DNA from: Gemmatimonadota bacterium
Lineage (GTDB): Bacteria; Gemmatimonadota; Gemmatimonadetes; Gemmatimonadales; Gemmatimonadaceae
NCBI GenBank assembly: GCA_003155795.1
Contig: PMEM01000013.1
Location: 13,033-77,032, forward strand
Length of the DNA: 64,000 bases
Reading direction: 5' to 3'
The notes under the pieces are model-generated. The model was given only the letters and a program-made list of their open reading frames with translations, did no database searches and had not been told where the DNA came from. The translations under genes and the position numbers were made by a program. Shown here in pieces: positions 1 through 7,432 of the stretch (position 1 is its first letter; every line of letters starts with the position of its first letter).

Positions 1-27
1 TTTCCGAGAGGCATAGGCTGGTTGGGC

Positions 28-86
28 ATATATTCCGATATTGGATGTTATTCCTGAACGGGAATATAGTATATATCCGGAATATT
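28..86. promoter_or_regulatory. AT-rich nested dyad near left edge (candidate operator/promoter)
   Basis: This AT-rich stretch lies beyond the 3' end of the XRE gene and contains nested inverted repeats. The inner arms are TATTCC (49-54) and GGAATA (61-66) around TGAACG. The outer arms are about 29-40 and 74-86 (ATATTCCGATAT against ATATCCGGAATAT read inverted, one base shorter on the left). The TTCC...GGGAA half-sites resemble those of the palindrome at 513-529, so the same DNA-binding protein could act at both. A promoter for a leftward gene outside the window is equally possible. Function is inferred only. Confidence 0.35.
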
Positions 87-105
87 ACTATCGCCAACCC
101 TCAGG

Positions 106-561
106 TTAGCCTCTCATTTTCCTCTTCGCGACGGGCCCGGGAGTTTTTCCAACGTTGCACCGTTTGGCACCGGCCCGGTAATCGGTAGTGCCCTCCTCTG
201 CGACCGCGCCCACAGCAGCCTTCAGGACCCCGACCCGCGTTCTGCCAACGCGTTGAGATCGCGGCTTCTCGCGATGCGCGATGATCACATCGTGCCCGAG
301 CAGGTTGAGTAATGTGATCAGCCGCCCAACTGAGTAATTCTCTGTCCGACCGCGAAGCAGGAGTGAGACATTGGGTTGTTTGATTCCTATCAAGTCTGCG
401 GCTTCCACTTGTGTCATGTCACGCTGTTCGATCACGGTCGCGATCGCCTGGCGTCGAGGATAATCGAGGCCTTTATAGGCTTTCCTCTTGCGGGAACGCC
501 GACAGCTATTAAGTTCCCCACACGGGAACAAACGCCTCGCACTTGCCTCAGGCTGTTTCAT
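106..561 (-). CDS. XRE-family helix-turn-helix regulator (HTH_37-type antitoxin-like)
   Basis: The core at about residues 38-95 has the TQ-x-EAA-x-LIGI-x-QPNVS-LLRGR helix-turn-helix, followed by YSVGRLITLLNLLGHDV. This is typical of the small XRE proteins that act as antitoxins or repressors beside HigB/Gp49-type toxins. The open frame to 561 overlaps the divergent higB region and includes a basic N-terminus unlike the family, so the true start is unclear; a TTG at 531 is an alternative. It would bind DNA as a dimer, and the palindrome at 513-529 is an obvious candidate site. It is divergent from higB-higA and could be a second regulator of that module or an orphan antitoxin. Confidence 0.65.
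   Translation of the reverse strand: MKQPEASARRLFPCGELNSCRRSRKRKAYKGLDYPRRQAIATVIEQRDMTQVEAADLIGIKQPNVSLLLRGRTENYSVGRLITLLNLLGHDVIIAHREKPRSQRVGRTRVGVLKAAVGAVAEEGTTDYRAGAKRCNVGKTPGPVAKRKMRG
513..529. promoter_or_regulatory. Inverted-repeat operator candidate between xre and higB
   Basis: GTTCCC (513-518), CACAC, GGGAAC (524-529) is a perfect 6-bp-arm palindrome between the divergent XRE gene and higB. A further GGGAAC half-site lies at about 492-497. Such palindromes are the usual targets of HigA/XRE repressors. If it is a true operator, the minus-strand XRE gene should start to its left, shorter than the longest open frame. Confidence 0.45.
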
Positions 562-578
562 CGATTCACATACAATTC

Positions 579-866
579 ATGGTCGTCGGCGGCGTTGAAA
601 AAATTGAAACATTCCTCAAGAAGCACACGGAATGCCGTCAGGAGCTCTCCGAACTCGTCCGAGAGTTCGAAACGTCACAATTTGTCGACCCATTGGCGGT
701 CAAGAGTCGGTATCCATCGAGCAAGATCATCGACGGCAGAATTGCTGTCTTTAAGATTAGGGGCAATCGGTACAGACTCACCGCACGCATGGCATACAAC
801 ACTCAGGTGCTCGTCATCCTCGCGGTGGAGACCCACTCCGATTACGATGCACGAAGGTTACGCTAG
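579..866 (+). CDS. higB: HigB-type mRNA interferase toxin (RelE fold)
   Basis: This 95-residue protein matches the HigB_toxin family (RelE-like, ribosome-dependent mRNA endonuclease). Visible signatures are the FLKKH-x-ECRQEL start, the PLAVKSRYPSS segment, the IAVFKIRGNRYRL beta-strand core and the terminal VETHSDYDARR (family pattern GTHaeYD). The ATG at 579 gives the normal family length; the in-frame ATG at 543 would add 12 atypical residues. It is followed after 62 bp by a HigA-like antitoxin gene, the order (toxin first) usual for higBA. The toxin looks intact. Cleavage activity is inferred from the family. Confidence 0.82.
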   Translation: MVVGGVEKIETFLKKHTECRQELSELVREFETSQFVDPLAVKSRYPSSKIIDGRIAVFKIRGNRYRLTARMAYNTQVLVILAVETHSDYDARRLR

Positions 867-928
867 AATCAACCCTTCCATCGCCATACACTCGTCCCGC
901 TGTTCAATCTTCAATCGAAGCTGTACTA

Positions 929-2176
929 ATGATTGCTGTCATTAAGTCGGAAGCACAATACCGTGAAGTTCTTGCTCGCGTGACTGTGCTGGCTGAAATC
1001 GATCCATCGTCCGAGTCCGAAGAAGGACGAGAGCTTGAGGTTTTAGCTCTCCTAGTCCGAGACTTCGAACGTCGCGCATATCCGTTGGCGGCCCCAAGCC
1101 CGCTCGCGGCTGTTCGCTTACGGATGGAGCAACTGGGACTTGCTCCAAAAGACTTGGCGCCGTTTCTGGGATCCCGTAGCAAGGTCAGCGAGGTTCTCGC
1201 TGGCAAGAGGCCGTTGTCGCTTGCGATGATTCGGGCTCTACATGGGGGGCTTGGCATCCCACTAGAATCTCTTGTTTCGGAAGAGACCGAGCAGGAGCCG
1301 GCGGAGGCGATAGAGTGGGACCGGTTCCCACTACGTGAAATGATTCGGCGCAACTGGATTGATATTCCTGGAGCTACTCCATCAAGGAAGCTAGCATTTT
1401 CCGAAGTTCGCGAGGCTATTGAAAACTTTTTTAAACCGGTTGGAGGGCTCAGCGTAGCCTCCGGTGTTTTGCACAAAACAGATTGCGTACGGACGGCCAC
1501 ATCGTCGGATCGTTTTGCGCTCGCAGCTTGGGCTGGGTATGTACGCCGCCAAGCCGACGGTGAGAAAATGAAAGCGGCGTTTGACCGGTGTGACTGGGAT
1601 ACCGAACGGCTTCGCGAACTGCGTAGTCTTAGCAGATACGATGTTGGACCGCGCTTGGCGTTGCAGTTTCTTGCCGACTACGGTGTCATCGTAGTGATTG
1701 TGCCACATCTTAAGCGCACGCGCCTCGACGGTGCGGCGATGCTCCGCGCAGACGGTGCTCCAGTCATCGGACTAACCCTTCGCCACGATCGAGTTGACAA
1801 TTTCTGGTTTACGCTCTTTCATGAGCTGAAACATGTTCTGCTTCATTTAACATCGACTAGCGTACGCGAATTGAATCACTCTTGTTACATCGATGACTTG
1901 GATGTCTCAGCCGACGTATCGCCTCTTGAAAGAGAGGCGGATACCGAAGCACGTGAGGCACTTCTACCTCAGGCGGATTGGGACGCGAGTGCTGCAAAGT
2001 TTGTGGTTGCTCCGACGACCGTCACACAGTTGGCCAGGCAGGTAGGAATTGCCGACGCCATCGTCGCAGGACGTGTGCGATTTGAACGCCGCAACTACCG
2101 ACTACTCTCGTCTATGATTGGCTCTGGTCAGGTGCGCTGTCTCTTCCCAGACATAGCTTGGCCCACTGACCATTAA
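929..2176 (+). CDS. higA: HigA-like antitoxin fused to ImmA/IrrE-type metallopeptidase domain
   Basis: This 415-residue two-part protein starts with a HigA layout (residues about 1-135): an acidic helical lead, then an HTH with the SRSKVSEVLAGKRPLS-like core. The C-terminal half carries an ImmA/IrrE-like peptidase motif, FTLFHELKHVLLHL (HExxH zinc site, about residues 293-306). A downstream LEREADTEA segment (about 335) could supply the third zinc ligand. The family combines repression of the toxin promoter with a protease-like domain, probably a sensor or a self/partner-cleaving switch. It is placed directly after higB and 12 bp before the beta-family gene, so the three are probably co-transcribed. 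Confidence 0.82.
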   Translation: MIAVIKSEAQYREVLARVTVLAEIDPSSESEEGRELEVLALLVRDFERRAYPLAAPSPLAAVRLRMEQLGLAPKDLAPFLGSRSKVSEVLAGKRPLSLAMIRALHGGLGIPLESLVSEETEQEPAEAIEWDRFPLREMIRRNWIDIPGATPSRKLAFSEVREAIENFFKPVGGLSVASGVLHKTDCVRTATSSDRFALAAWAGYVRRQADGEKMKAAFDRCDWDTERLRELRSLSRYDVGPRLALQFLADYGVIVVIVPHLKRTRLDGAAMLRADGAPVIGLTLRHDRVDNFWFTLFHELKHVLLHLTSTSVRELNHSCYIDDLDVSADVSPLEREADTEAREALLPQADWDASAAKFVVAPTTVTQLARQVGIADAIVAGRVRFERRNYRLLSSMIGSGQVRCLFPDIAWPTDH

Positions 2177-2188
2177 CGGAGATAAGAC

Positions 2189-3250
2189 ATGTTCGTTTGG
2201 GTAATGCGGGATAAGGGTTCGGAATGGAGAGCGCTCAAGAAAATTCGTGAACGTGGGCCGCTGTCATTTACTCCGCTGGTTGAGGCAGTATGTGAACCGT
2301 ACATGCCTCGCTACGGAGGGGTGTCAAAGAGCCCTGTGGCGGTACTGAGCGCTCTAGGCGACAAGCTTGCCATACTCGGCAGCTCGAGTCGCGTCTGGTT
2401 TGATCTCGGGCATCTGCTTCACGTATTTTCCGCCAACGACGTGGCGGAGTTCCACCGGCTCGTTCTAACACGCGTAGGATCAACCTCGGGGCTGGTCACA
2501 CCACTCGTACGTACGTCATCGCCAAGCGTTGTCATTGAAGCTGCGATCATGTGGGCGAGAGGGGAGCACTCCGGCTTGTGCATTCGCGTAGACGGAGCAA
2601 CTCACCTGTCAAAGAATGCACAAGTTGTCCAAGACATATTAGCTACATCCGGACTACCAGCGTCAGAGCTCGACCTGATCTTCGATGCGCAAGACCTTCC
2701 GAACGCCGTAGCTCATGAAGCGCTTCGCGACTTCCTCCCTATCAGCGACACGACACGGACCTGGGCGGTCATCGCCGGAAGTTTTCCAAAGTCGATCACC
2801 GATATGAGCCCGGATGAGTATGAACACACGCGAGATCGTAGCGAGTGGCTCTCATGGCGCGACGAGATGTTGCAGGCAGGCAGTTGGAGGCGCCCAATGT
2901 ACGGAGACTACGCAACGCAACCAGCCATTTACACTCCCTCACCGTCGTTTCCGGGGAGCCCATCGGTACGATACACTTGTTCTGAAAAGTACGTTGTCCT
3001 TCGCGGGCGCGGCGGTTCGGGCGCGTCCGGAGCCGACTTCGATCAATACATAGGCCACGCGCTGTATTTACGCCAGCAGTCATACTTCTGCGATGTTGTA
3101 ACAACTCCCGGAGACGCTTACGTGGAGCGAATCGCAGAACTCGTCAACGGCACCGGCAATCTCACGACTTGGCGCGTCGCGTCTATCGAACGCCATCTGC
3201 AAGTCGCTAATGCGCAGATATTACGCTTCGCCCCAGTTCTGTCACGCTAG
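2189..3250 (+). CDS. T4 beta-protein family protein
   Basis: This 353-residue soluble protein matches the phage 'beta protein' family (Pfam Beta_protein). Visible signs are WRALKKIRERG...FTPLVEAV at the start, VWFDLGHL, a central VTPLVRT strand, LDLIFDAQDL at about residue 170, WAVIAGSFPKS at about 190 and EWLSWR...YGDYATQP at about 220-245. A GGAG ribosome binding site 8 bases upstream supports the ATG. The molecular function of the family is not established, but members recur beside ImmA/XRE genes in defence loci. It sits 12 bp behind higA, which suggests a three-gene unit, perhaps with this protein as an additional effector or phage-sensing part (inference). Confidence 0.72.
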   Translation: MFVWVMRDKGSEWRALKKIRERGPLSFTPLVEAVCEPYMPRYGGVSKSPVAVLSALGDKLAILGSSSRVWFDLGHLLHVFSANDVAEFHRLVLTRVGSTSGLVTPLVRTSSPSVVIEAAIMWARGEHSGLCIRVDGATHLSKNAQVVQDILATSGLPASELDLIFDAQDLPNAVAHEALRDFLPISDTTRTWAVIAGSFPKSITDMSPDEYEHTRDRSEWLSWRDEMLQAGSWRRPMYGDYATQPAIYTPSPSFPGSPSVRYTCSEKYVVLRGRGGSGASGADFDQYIGHALYLRQQSYFCDVVTTPGDAYVERIAELVNGTGNLTTWRVASIERHLQVANAQILRFAPVLSR

Positions 3251-3325
3251 ATATGGGCGCTGCGAGTCGGCCTAGAGACGAGATGATTATTCGTGATGCG
3301 AGTGTGAAAGGAAGCGAGGGACGCG

Positions 3326-6300
3326 TCATATTTCCGACAAGATATAGCTCACGTCTTCCATTTTTTTTGCCACACTATACCGCCACGTCCCGTATTTCCC
3401 ATCAGCGTTGACAGCCGCCACCCAACGCTCCGCCGCCTGTCGTTTGACGTCCTCGAGGTCGTCGTAGCCCTTGGTTTCGAGGATTAGATATTCTGGTCCC
3501 GATGTGTTGAAGCGGACGATAAAATCCGGGACGTAATCGTGCGGCTGTCCATCGTGAAGATACGGAATCGTAAAGCCAAGACCTGCATTCTTGACAAACG
3601 CCTCGACACGCGCGTGACTATCGATCCTGTACGCAGCTTGTTGCTCCCACTTGACTGTATCAGCAACGACATAGTTGACATGACTCTTGGTCGTTGGCCG
3701 AACATCCTTGCTTGTCCAATAATCGACATCCGCAGTTGAGCCTTCCGGCTTAAGCGCTTCGTAACGCGGTAGTTCCGGCGCTTCTCCAGCACTAGAATCG
3801 GGCTGAACTGCGGCGAGCAACGTTTCAAGTATAAGCCCGTAGTACGGCGCGCAACCAACGTCGCGCAAATCATTCGGATCTACAACGACGATCTTTTCTC
3901 GCAGGTAACGATCCGCGATCTCACGCATCTGCGGGAACAGGATGAACGGACGGCCGACGTCAGGTGATCGCTCACAAAAATTCCTTGTCAGATCCCGGGC
4001 AAGATCATACACGATTTGCTGTACACGTGTTCTGGATCTATAGGCGTCCAACGTAATCTCTCGTGCTCGGCCAGGTGCAAGCAATGCCGGGGCGCCATGG
4101 CTGTCGTACATCAACCCCGTCATCTCCGTACCGGGTGGTATGCGATCCGGGTGCATCTGCAGCGGCGCAATCGCATCCCAGTCCACTGTCACACGCGATT
4201 TGATCGTCTGTATGTAGCCTTCTACGCGCGGGAATCGGATTTCAAGTTTCTTCCTGTCGGGCAACGCATGTACGTGAAAGCGTTTTACCTTCGGCGCGGT
4301 CGGCGTGCCAGTCGCTTTGAATGGAATGACGTCAAATGGAACTCCCATCACTTGAGCTATTTCTTCGCCGAACTTTCCATCGTCGCCGACGTCGTAGCTC
4401 ACTCGACGAAGGCCGCGCCCAACCACTTGCTCGCAAAGCAATTGTGACATGAACGGTCGCAACCCCACGATGTGCGTGACCGTCGTTGCATCCCAACCCT
4501 CGGTAAGCATGGCGACACTCACAATGCACCGGATATCCCGACCGGGCGGATGAAGGGGCTTCTCCAGTTTAATTGCCAATTCTTCGAATCCATCAGGATA
4601 TATCGGCCTCTTTTCTCTGTCGGTCGGCCAGTCGCGCTTCCCGACAGTGTCCAGAGTGAACCGCATCCACCTTACCTGATCACCTTTCGCGCCCTTCGCA
4701 TCGCTGTCATCCACCGCCTTTGTATCGACGCGGATTGTGTTGATTTCATTGCCGTCATTTCGGAACGCTGGGACATTGAGTTGAGGGACTCCAGTAGGAC
4801 AGGTTCCATCTGCAATCCACTCGTATACAACTTTGGCAAGTCGAGTGTCCTTGCATACGAGGATGAAAACTGGTGTTCTCGTATCCTCGCGCGCTGACCA
4901 TCGCTCTCGCTCCTCCACCCAATCACCTGCGAGCATTTCAATCGGAGTATGTGCGTGCTTGAGCACTGCTTCCGGCTTGACTGTCCCCTTCTTTCCTCCG
5001 CGCTCTGCGGCAGACAACCGGCGCATGATCCAATCCCACAGGTTGAAATACTGAGCGCGGTCTCCGCCGCCGACATCCCGACTTGGCAGCTGCGGAATCT
5101 TCACGAGACCACTTTCGATTGCGTCGATCAATCCAAAGTCACTGACGACCCAGGGAAACGGACGACCCGTATCTCGCCCGGCGCTCGCGAGATAATACGG
5201 TGTCGCCGAAAGATCGACACAGAAGTTGATCCCGCGCATGCGGCTGACCCGATCCAGCCCTTCGATCCAAACAGTGGCTTCGCGTTTGAATTCTTCGGTT
5301 TCATCCTCATCGCCGATCTCGTCGCGAGATTCATCTTTGTCATCCTGATGAATTCGATAGGCGTGGTGCGCCTCGTCATTGAACACTAAAATATTCTTCT
5401 TGCCGCCGATATCACGACCAAGCACCCTGGCAAGCACGGCTGCGTCGCTTTCCACATAGCGCTCAGAGGCGACCCGCACACTTTTGATGGAGCCGTCCGG
5501 ATTCAGTTCAGGTTCACCAGTTACTTGCACAATACCGGCGTTGACTTGGCGCTCAAATTCAGCTTGCGTCAAATACCGGCGCCCGCGCATCGTAGTCGTC
5601 TTGGCACCAATCAGGATCTTCTCGAACCGCGGCTGACGCACTCCGGACTTGTTCACGCGCGCGTTAGTATCGCCGACCGTCGTTTCCTGCGGCTCGAAGA
5701 CGTGCCAGTTCGTAATCAGTACGTTCCCGCGCGCAATCAACGGCATCATGTGTGGCGGAACAAGATCTCTCGTGCGGTACAAGCTTGCGTCACCTTCTGC
5801 GGGATCCAATTCCCGCAACCGACTCCGGATCGTGATATTCGGGCACACAATCAGCACCACGTCCGAAAAACGCGCGTCAACACGATCGTTGACTTTGTTG
5901 AGGATGCTCCATGCTGCGAGCATCCCCATCACAGTTGTCTTGCCAGCACCAGTCGCCATCTTGCACGCGTACCGAACAAAACTCGCGCTGTCACCGCTTC
6001 CGATGTCACTGGGGATCTGAATGCCCTGACGGAAATCGGACCGCGCTTCCATCAGAAACACGATCGTCTCGACGGCTTCGAGTTGAGTAAAGAATAGACG
6101 CCACTGCCGCCCATCCCTACGCCACCAGCCAAGCAGGTCCAGAGTCGTCCTCGATGCGCCCGGATAACCGGCACTGCGCCACTGCTTCACCCGCTCTCGA
6201 ATGAGGTTCACTAATGGAAGCTCGAAAGCGTTCTCGTAATCAGGGAGCTTTTGCAACTGCCCGTCAGTGTCCCAGTTTTCGGTCACGTTCCGCGGCTGGA

Positions 6301-6421
6301 ACACCATAGCCGGCCGCCGTCCTGGCTTCCGAACGGGTGTCTCACCCGGTTGGATGTACCAGTGCTCGGCAGGCTCCTCGAAGGGCGATGAGATGATCGG
6401 CGTTTCGACTTCCATGCTCAT
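3326..6421 (-). CDS. res: Type III-like restriction enzyme subunit (DEAD/DEAH helicase + nuclease)
   Basis: This 1031-residue restriction subunit is built as superfamily 2 helicase plus nuclease. Walker A is MATGAGKTTV (about residues 157-166), the DEAH box is NDEAHHAY (about 348-355), motif III is DLSATPYY (about 404), and the late motif is EQVVGRGLRR (about 668-677). The C-terminus has PDFIVRF...LILETKG (about 970-990), the D...ExK pattern of a PD-(D/E)XK nuclease. The length fits type III Res proteins. It forms a same-strand series with the methyltransferase and the DUF3800 gene upstream, and would translocate on and cut DNA lacking the methyl mark. All key motifs appear intact. Confidence 0.88.
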   Translation of the reverse strand: MSMEVETPIISSPFEEPAEHWYIQPGETPVRKPGRRPAMVFQPRNVTENWDTDGQLQKLPDYENAFELPLVNLIRERVKQWRSAGYPGASRTTLDLLGWWRRDGRQWRLFFTQLEAVETIVFLMEARSDFRQGIQIPSDIGSGDSASFVRYACKMATGAGKTTVMGMLAAWSILNKVNDRVDARFSDVVLIVCPNITIRSRLRELDPAEGDASLYRTRDLVPPHMMPLIARGNVLITNWHVFEPQETTVGDTNARVNKSGVRQPRFEKILIGAKTTTMRGRRYLTQAEFERQVNAGIVQVTGEPELNPDGSIKSVRVASERYVESDAAVLARVLGRDIGGKKNILVFNDEAHHAYRIHQDDKDESRDEIGDEDETEEFKREATVWIEGLDRVSRMRGINFCVDLSATPYYLASAGRDTGRPFPWVVSDFGLIDAIESGLVKIPQLPSRDVGGGDRAQYFNLWDWIMRRLSAAERGGKKGTVKPEAVLKHAHTPIEMLAGDWVEERERWSAREDTRTPVFILVCKDTRLAKVVYEWIADGTCPTGVPQLNVPAFRNDGNEINTIRVDTKAVDDSDAKGAKGDQVRWMRFTLDTVGKRDWPTDREKRPIYPDGFEELAIKLEKPLHPPGRDIRCIVSVAMLTEGWDATTVTHIVGLRPFMSQLLCEQVVGRGLRRVSYDVGDDGKFGEEIAQVMGVPFDVIPFKATGTPTAPKVKRFHVHALPDRKKLEIRFPRVEGYIQTIKSRVTVDWDAIAPLQMHPDRIPPGTEMTGLMYDSHGAPALLAPGRAREITLDAYRSRTRVQQIVYDLARDLTRNFCERSPDVGRPFILFPQMREIADRYLREKIVVVDPNDLRDVGCAPYYGLILETLLAAVQPDSSAGEAPELPRYEALKPEGSTADVDYWTSKDVRPTTKSHVNYVVADTVKWEQQAAYRIDSHARVEAFVKNAGLGFTIPYLHDGQPHDYVPDFIVRFNTSGPEYLILETKGYDDLEDVKRQAAERWVAAVNADGKYGTWRYSVAKKMEDVSYILSEI

Positions 6422-6543
6422 ATTAGGACCACAAGTGATTCAAGATAGAAATGAAAGGATACGGCCCGGGTGGAAATGCTGTTCTCATACGTCGATTTTG
6501 GGAAGAACTGTCTTGGCAGCACACCTGTCTTACTTTATCTTTT

Positions 6544-6615
6544 AAGGACGCGGTCGGGAGAGGGTTCAGCTGTTGGAGCCCCAGCGGACTCATAGTCTGC
6601 CCCGATCGCGTCCTT
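6544..6615. repeat. Long inverted repeat in the DUF3800-res gap
   Basis: A 15-base arm at 6544-6558 matches its inverted partner at 6601-6615 at 14 of 15 positions, separated by 42 bases that can fold further. It fills part of the 201-bp space between the DUF3800 stop and the res start, so a minus-strand transcript would carry a strong hairpin ahead of res. No U-run follows, so it looks more like an attenuator, processing site or element remnant than a simple terminator. Confidence 0.5.
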
Positions 6616-6622
6616 GTTTCCG

Positions 6623-7423
6623 TCAATCAAGCGGCCACACTCGATCCTCAGCTACGCAAGGCCGGCACAGCTCCGACCAGAGCACTGCAACAGATTGCTC
6701 TGATTGCGTATAACGCTCACGGGCATTGCCCTTCACCCGAAAAATCTTCTCGTATCGGGCTCGAACAAATGCGATGCAATCGGCAAGTTGAATCATCCAG
6801 CTGTCGTGCGACGGTACGTAATGGACGGTATCGATGAGATATTTGATCACCCTTGGCTTATAACCGTTACCAGTGCTCGTAAAGCGCCACCGAGCAAAGC
6901 TCTGGACCAGTGCGCGGGCCATTTCGTGTTGCTCATCCGCCACGATAAGGCCGTGACACGGATCGGTTGGTGAATCAGTCAACAAACTCGGCTCAGGCTG
7001 CCGGTGAGTGAGCCACCGGTCGATGCTCTCAATCAAATATTGGAACGCCCGTTGGTGCGGATGTTCCGGCACCTTTCCGTTGAAGCGTCGCGCATATCCC
7101 ACCTTATCAATCCCCCGTGCGAAGATCGCGAGATCATGCTTCTCAACAAGCTCCAGAAGCTGCCCATAGACCCGCACGCGTTCATTTGTCTGGAGCTCGG
7201 CTGCACGGCCGTCACCGCGAAAAAGTGTAGCACCTTTGAATTCAAACCCCGGTTCGAGCCCCGCATCCCCGAAGAACTCGAGTGCGATAGCCTGCATATC
7301 GCTCTCAACTCGCTTGACCTGCGCCGGAGTTGCCGCCACAGCGACCAGCCAGTGAACCGGCTGGTCCGCCGAGTGCAGGTTCAATCCGGTATTCCCACTT
7401 TCGTCGATGTAGAAGAGATACAC
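6623..7423 (-). CDS. DUF3800 domain protein in a restriction-modification operon
   Basis: This 266-residue protein opens with the DUF3800 hallmark FYIDESGNTG (residues 4-13). It continues with LIVADEQHEMARA (about 168) and the acidic IQLADCIAF (about 220), the conserved acidic positions thought to form an RNase H-like active centre. GTG at 7423 is the start; the upstream mod gene stops only 9 bp away, so they are co-transcribed. It lies between mod and res. DUF3800 genes are often found in defence islands, but the activity is not settled; a nuclease acting with the restriction machinery is the simplest guess. Confidence 0.8.
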   Translation of the reverse strand: MYLFYIDESGNTGLNLHSADQPVHWLVAVAATPAQVKRVESDMQAIALEFFGDAGLEPGFEFKGATLFRGDGRAAELQTNERVRVYGQLLELVEKHDLAIFARGIDKVGYARRFNGKVPEHPHQRAFQYLIESIDRWLTHRQPEPSLLTDSPTDPCHGLIVADEQHEMARALVQSFARWRFTSTGNGYKPRVIKYLIDTVHYVPSHDSWMIQLADCIAFVRARYEKIFRVKGNARERYTQSEQSVAVLWSELCRPCVAEDRVWPLD

Positions 7424-7432
7424 GTACTGACG

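Noticed and set aside
904-1500. 198-codon open frame antisense to the higA-ImmA gene
   Set aside because: It lies opposite a well-supported gene, has no family pattern and an Arg/Ser-rich composition typical of shadow frames.
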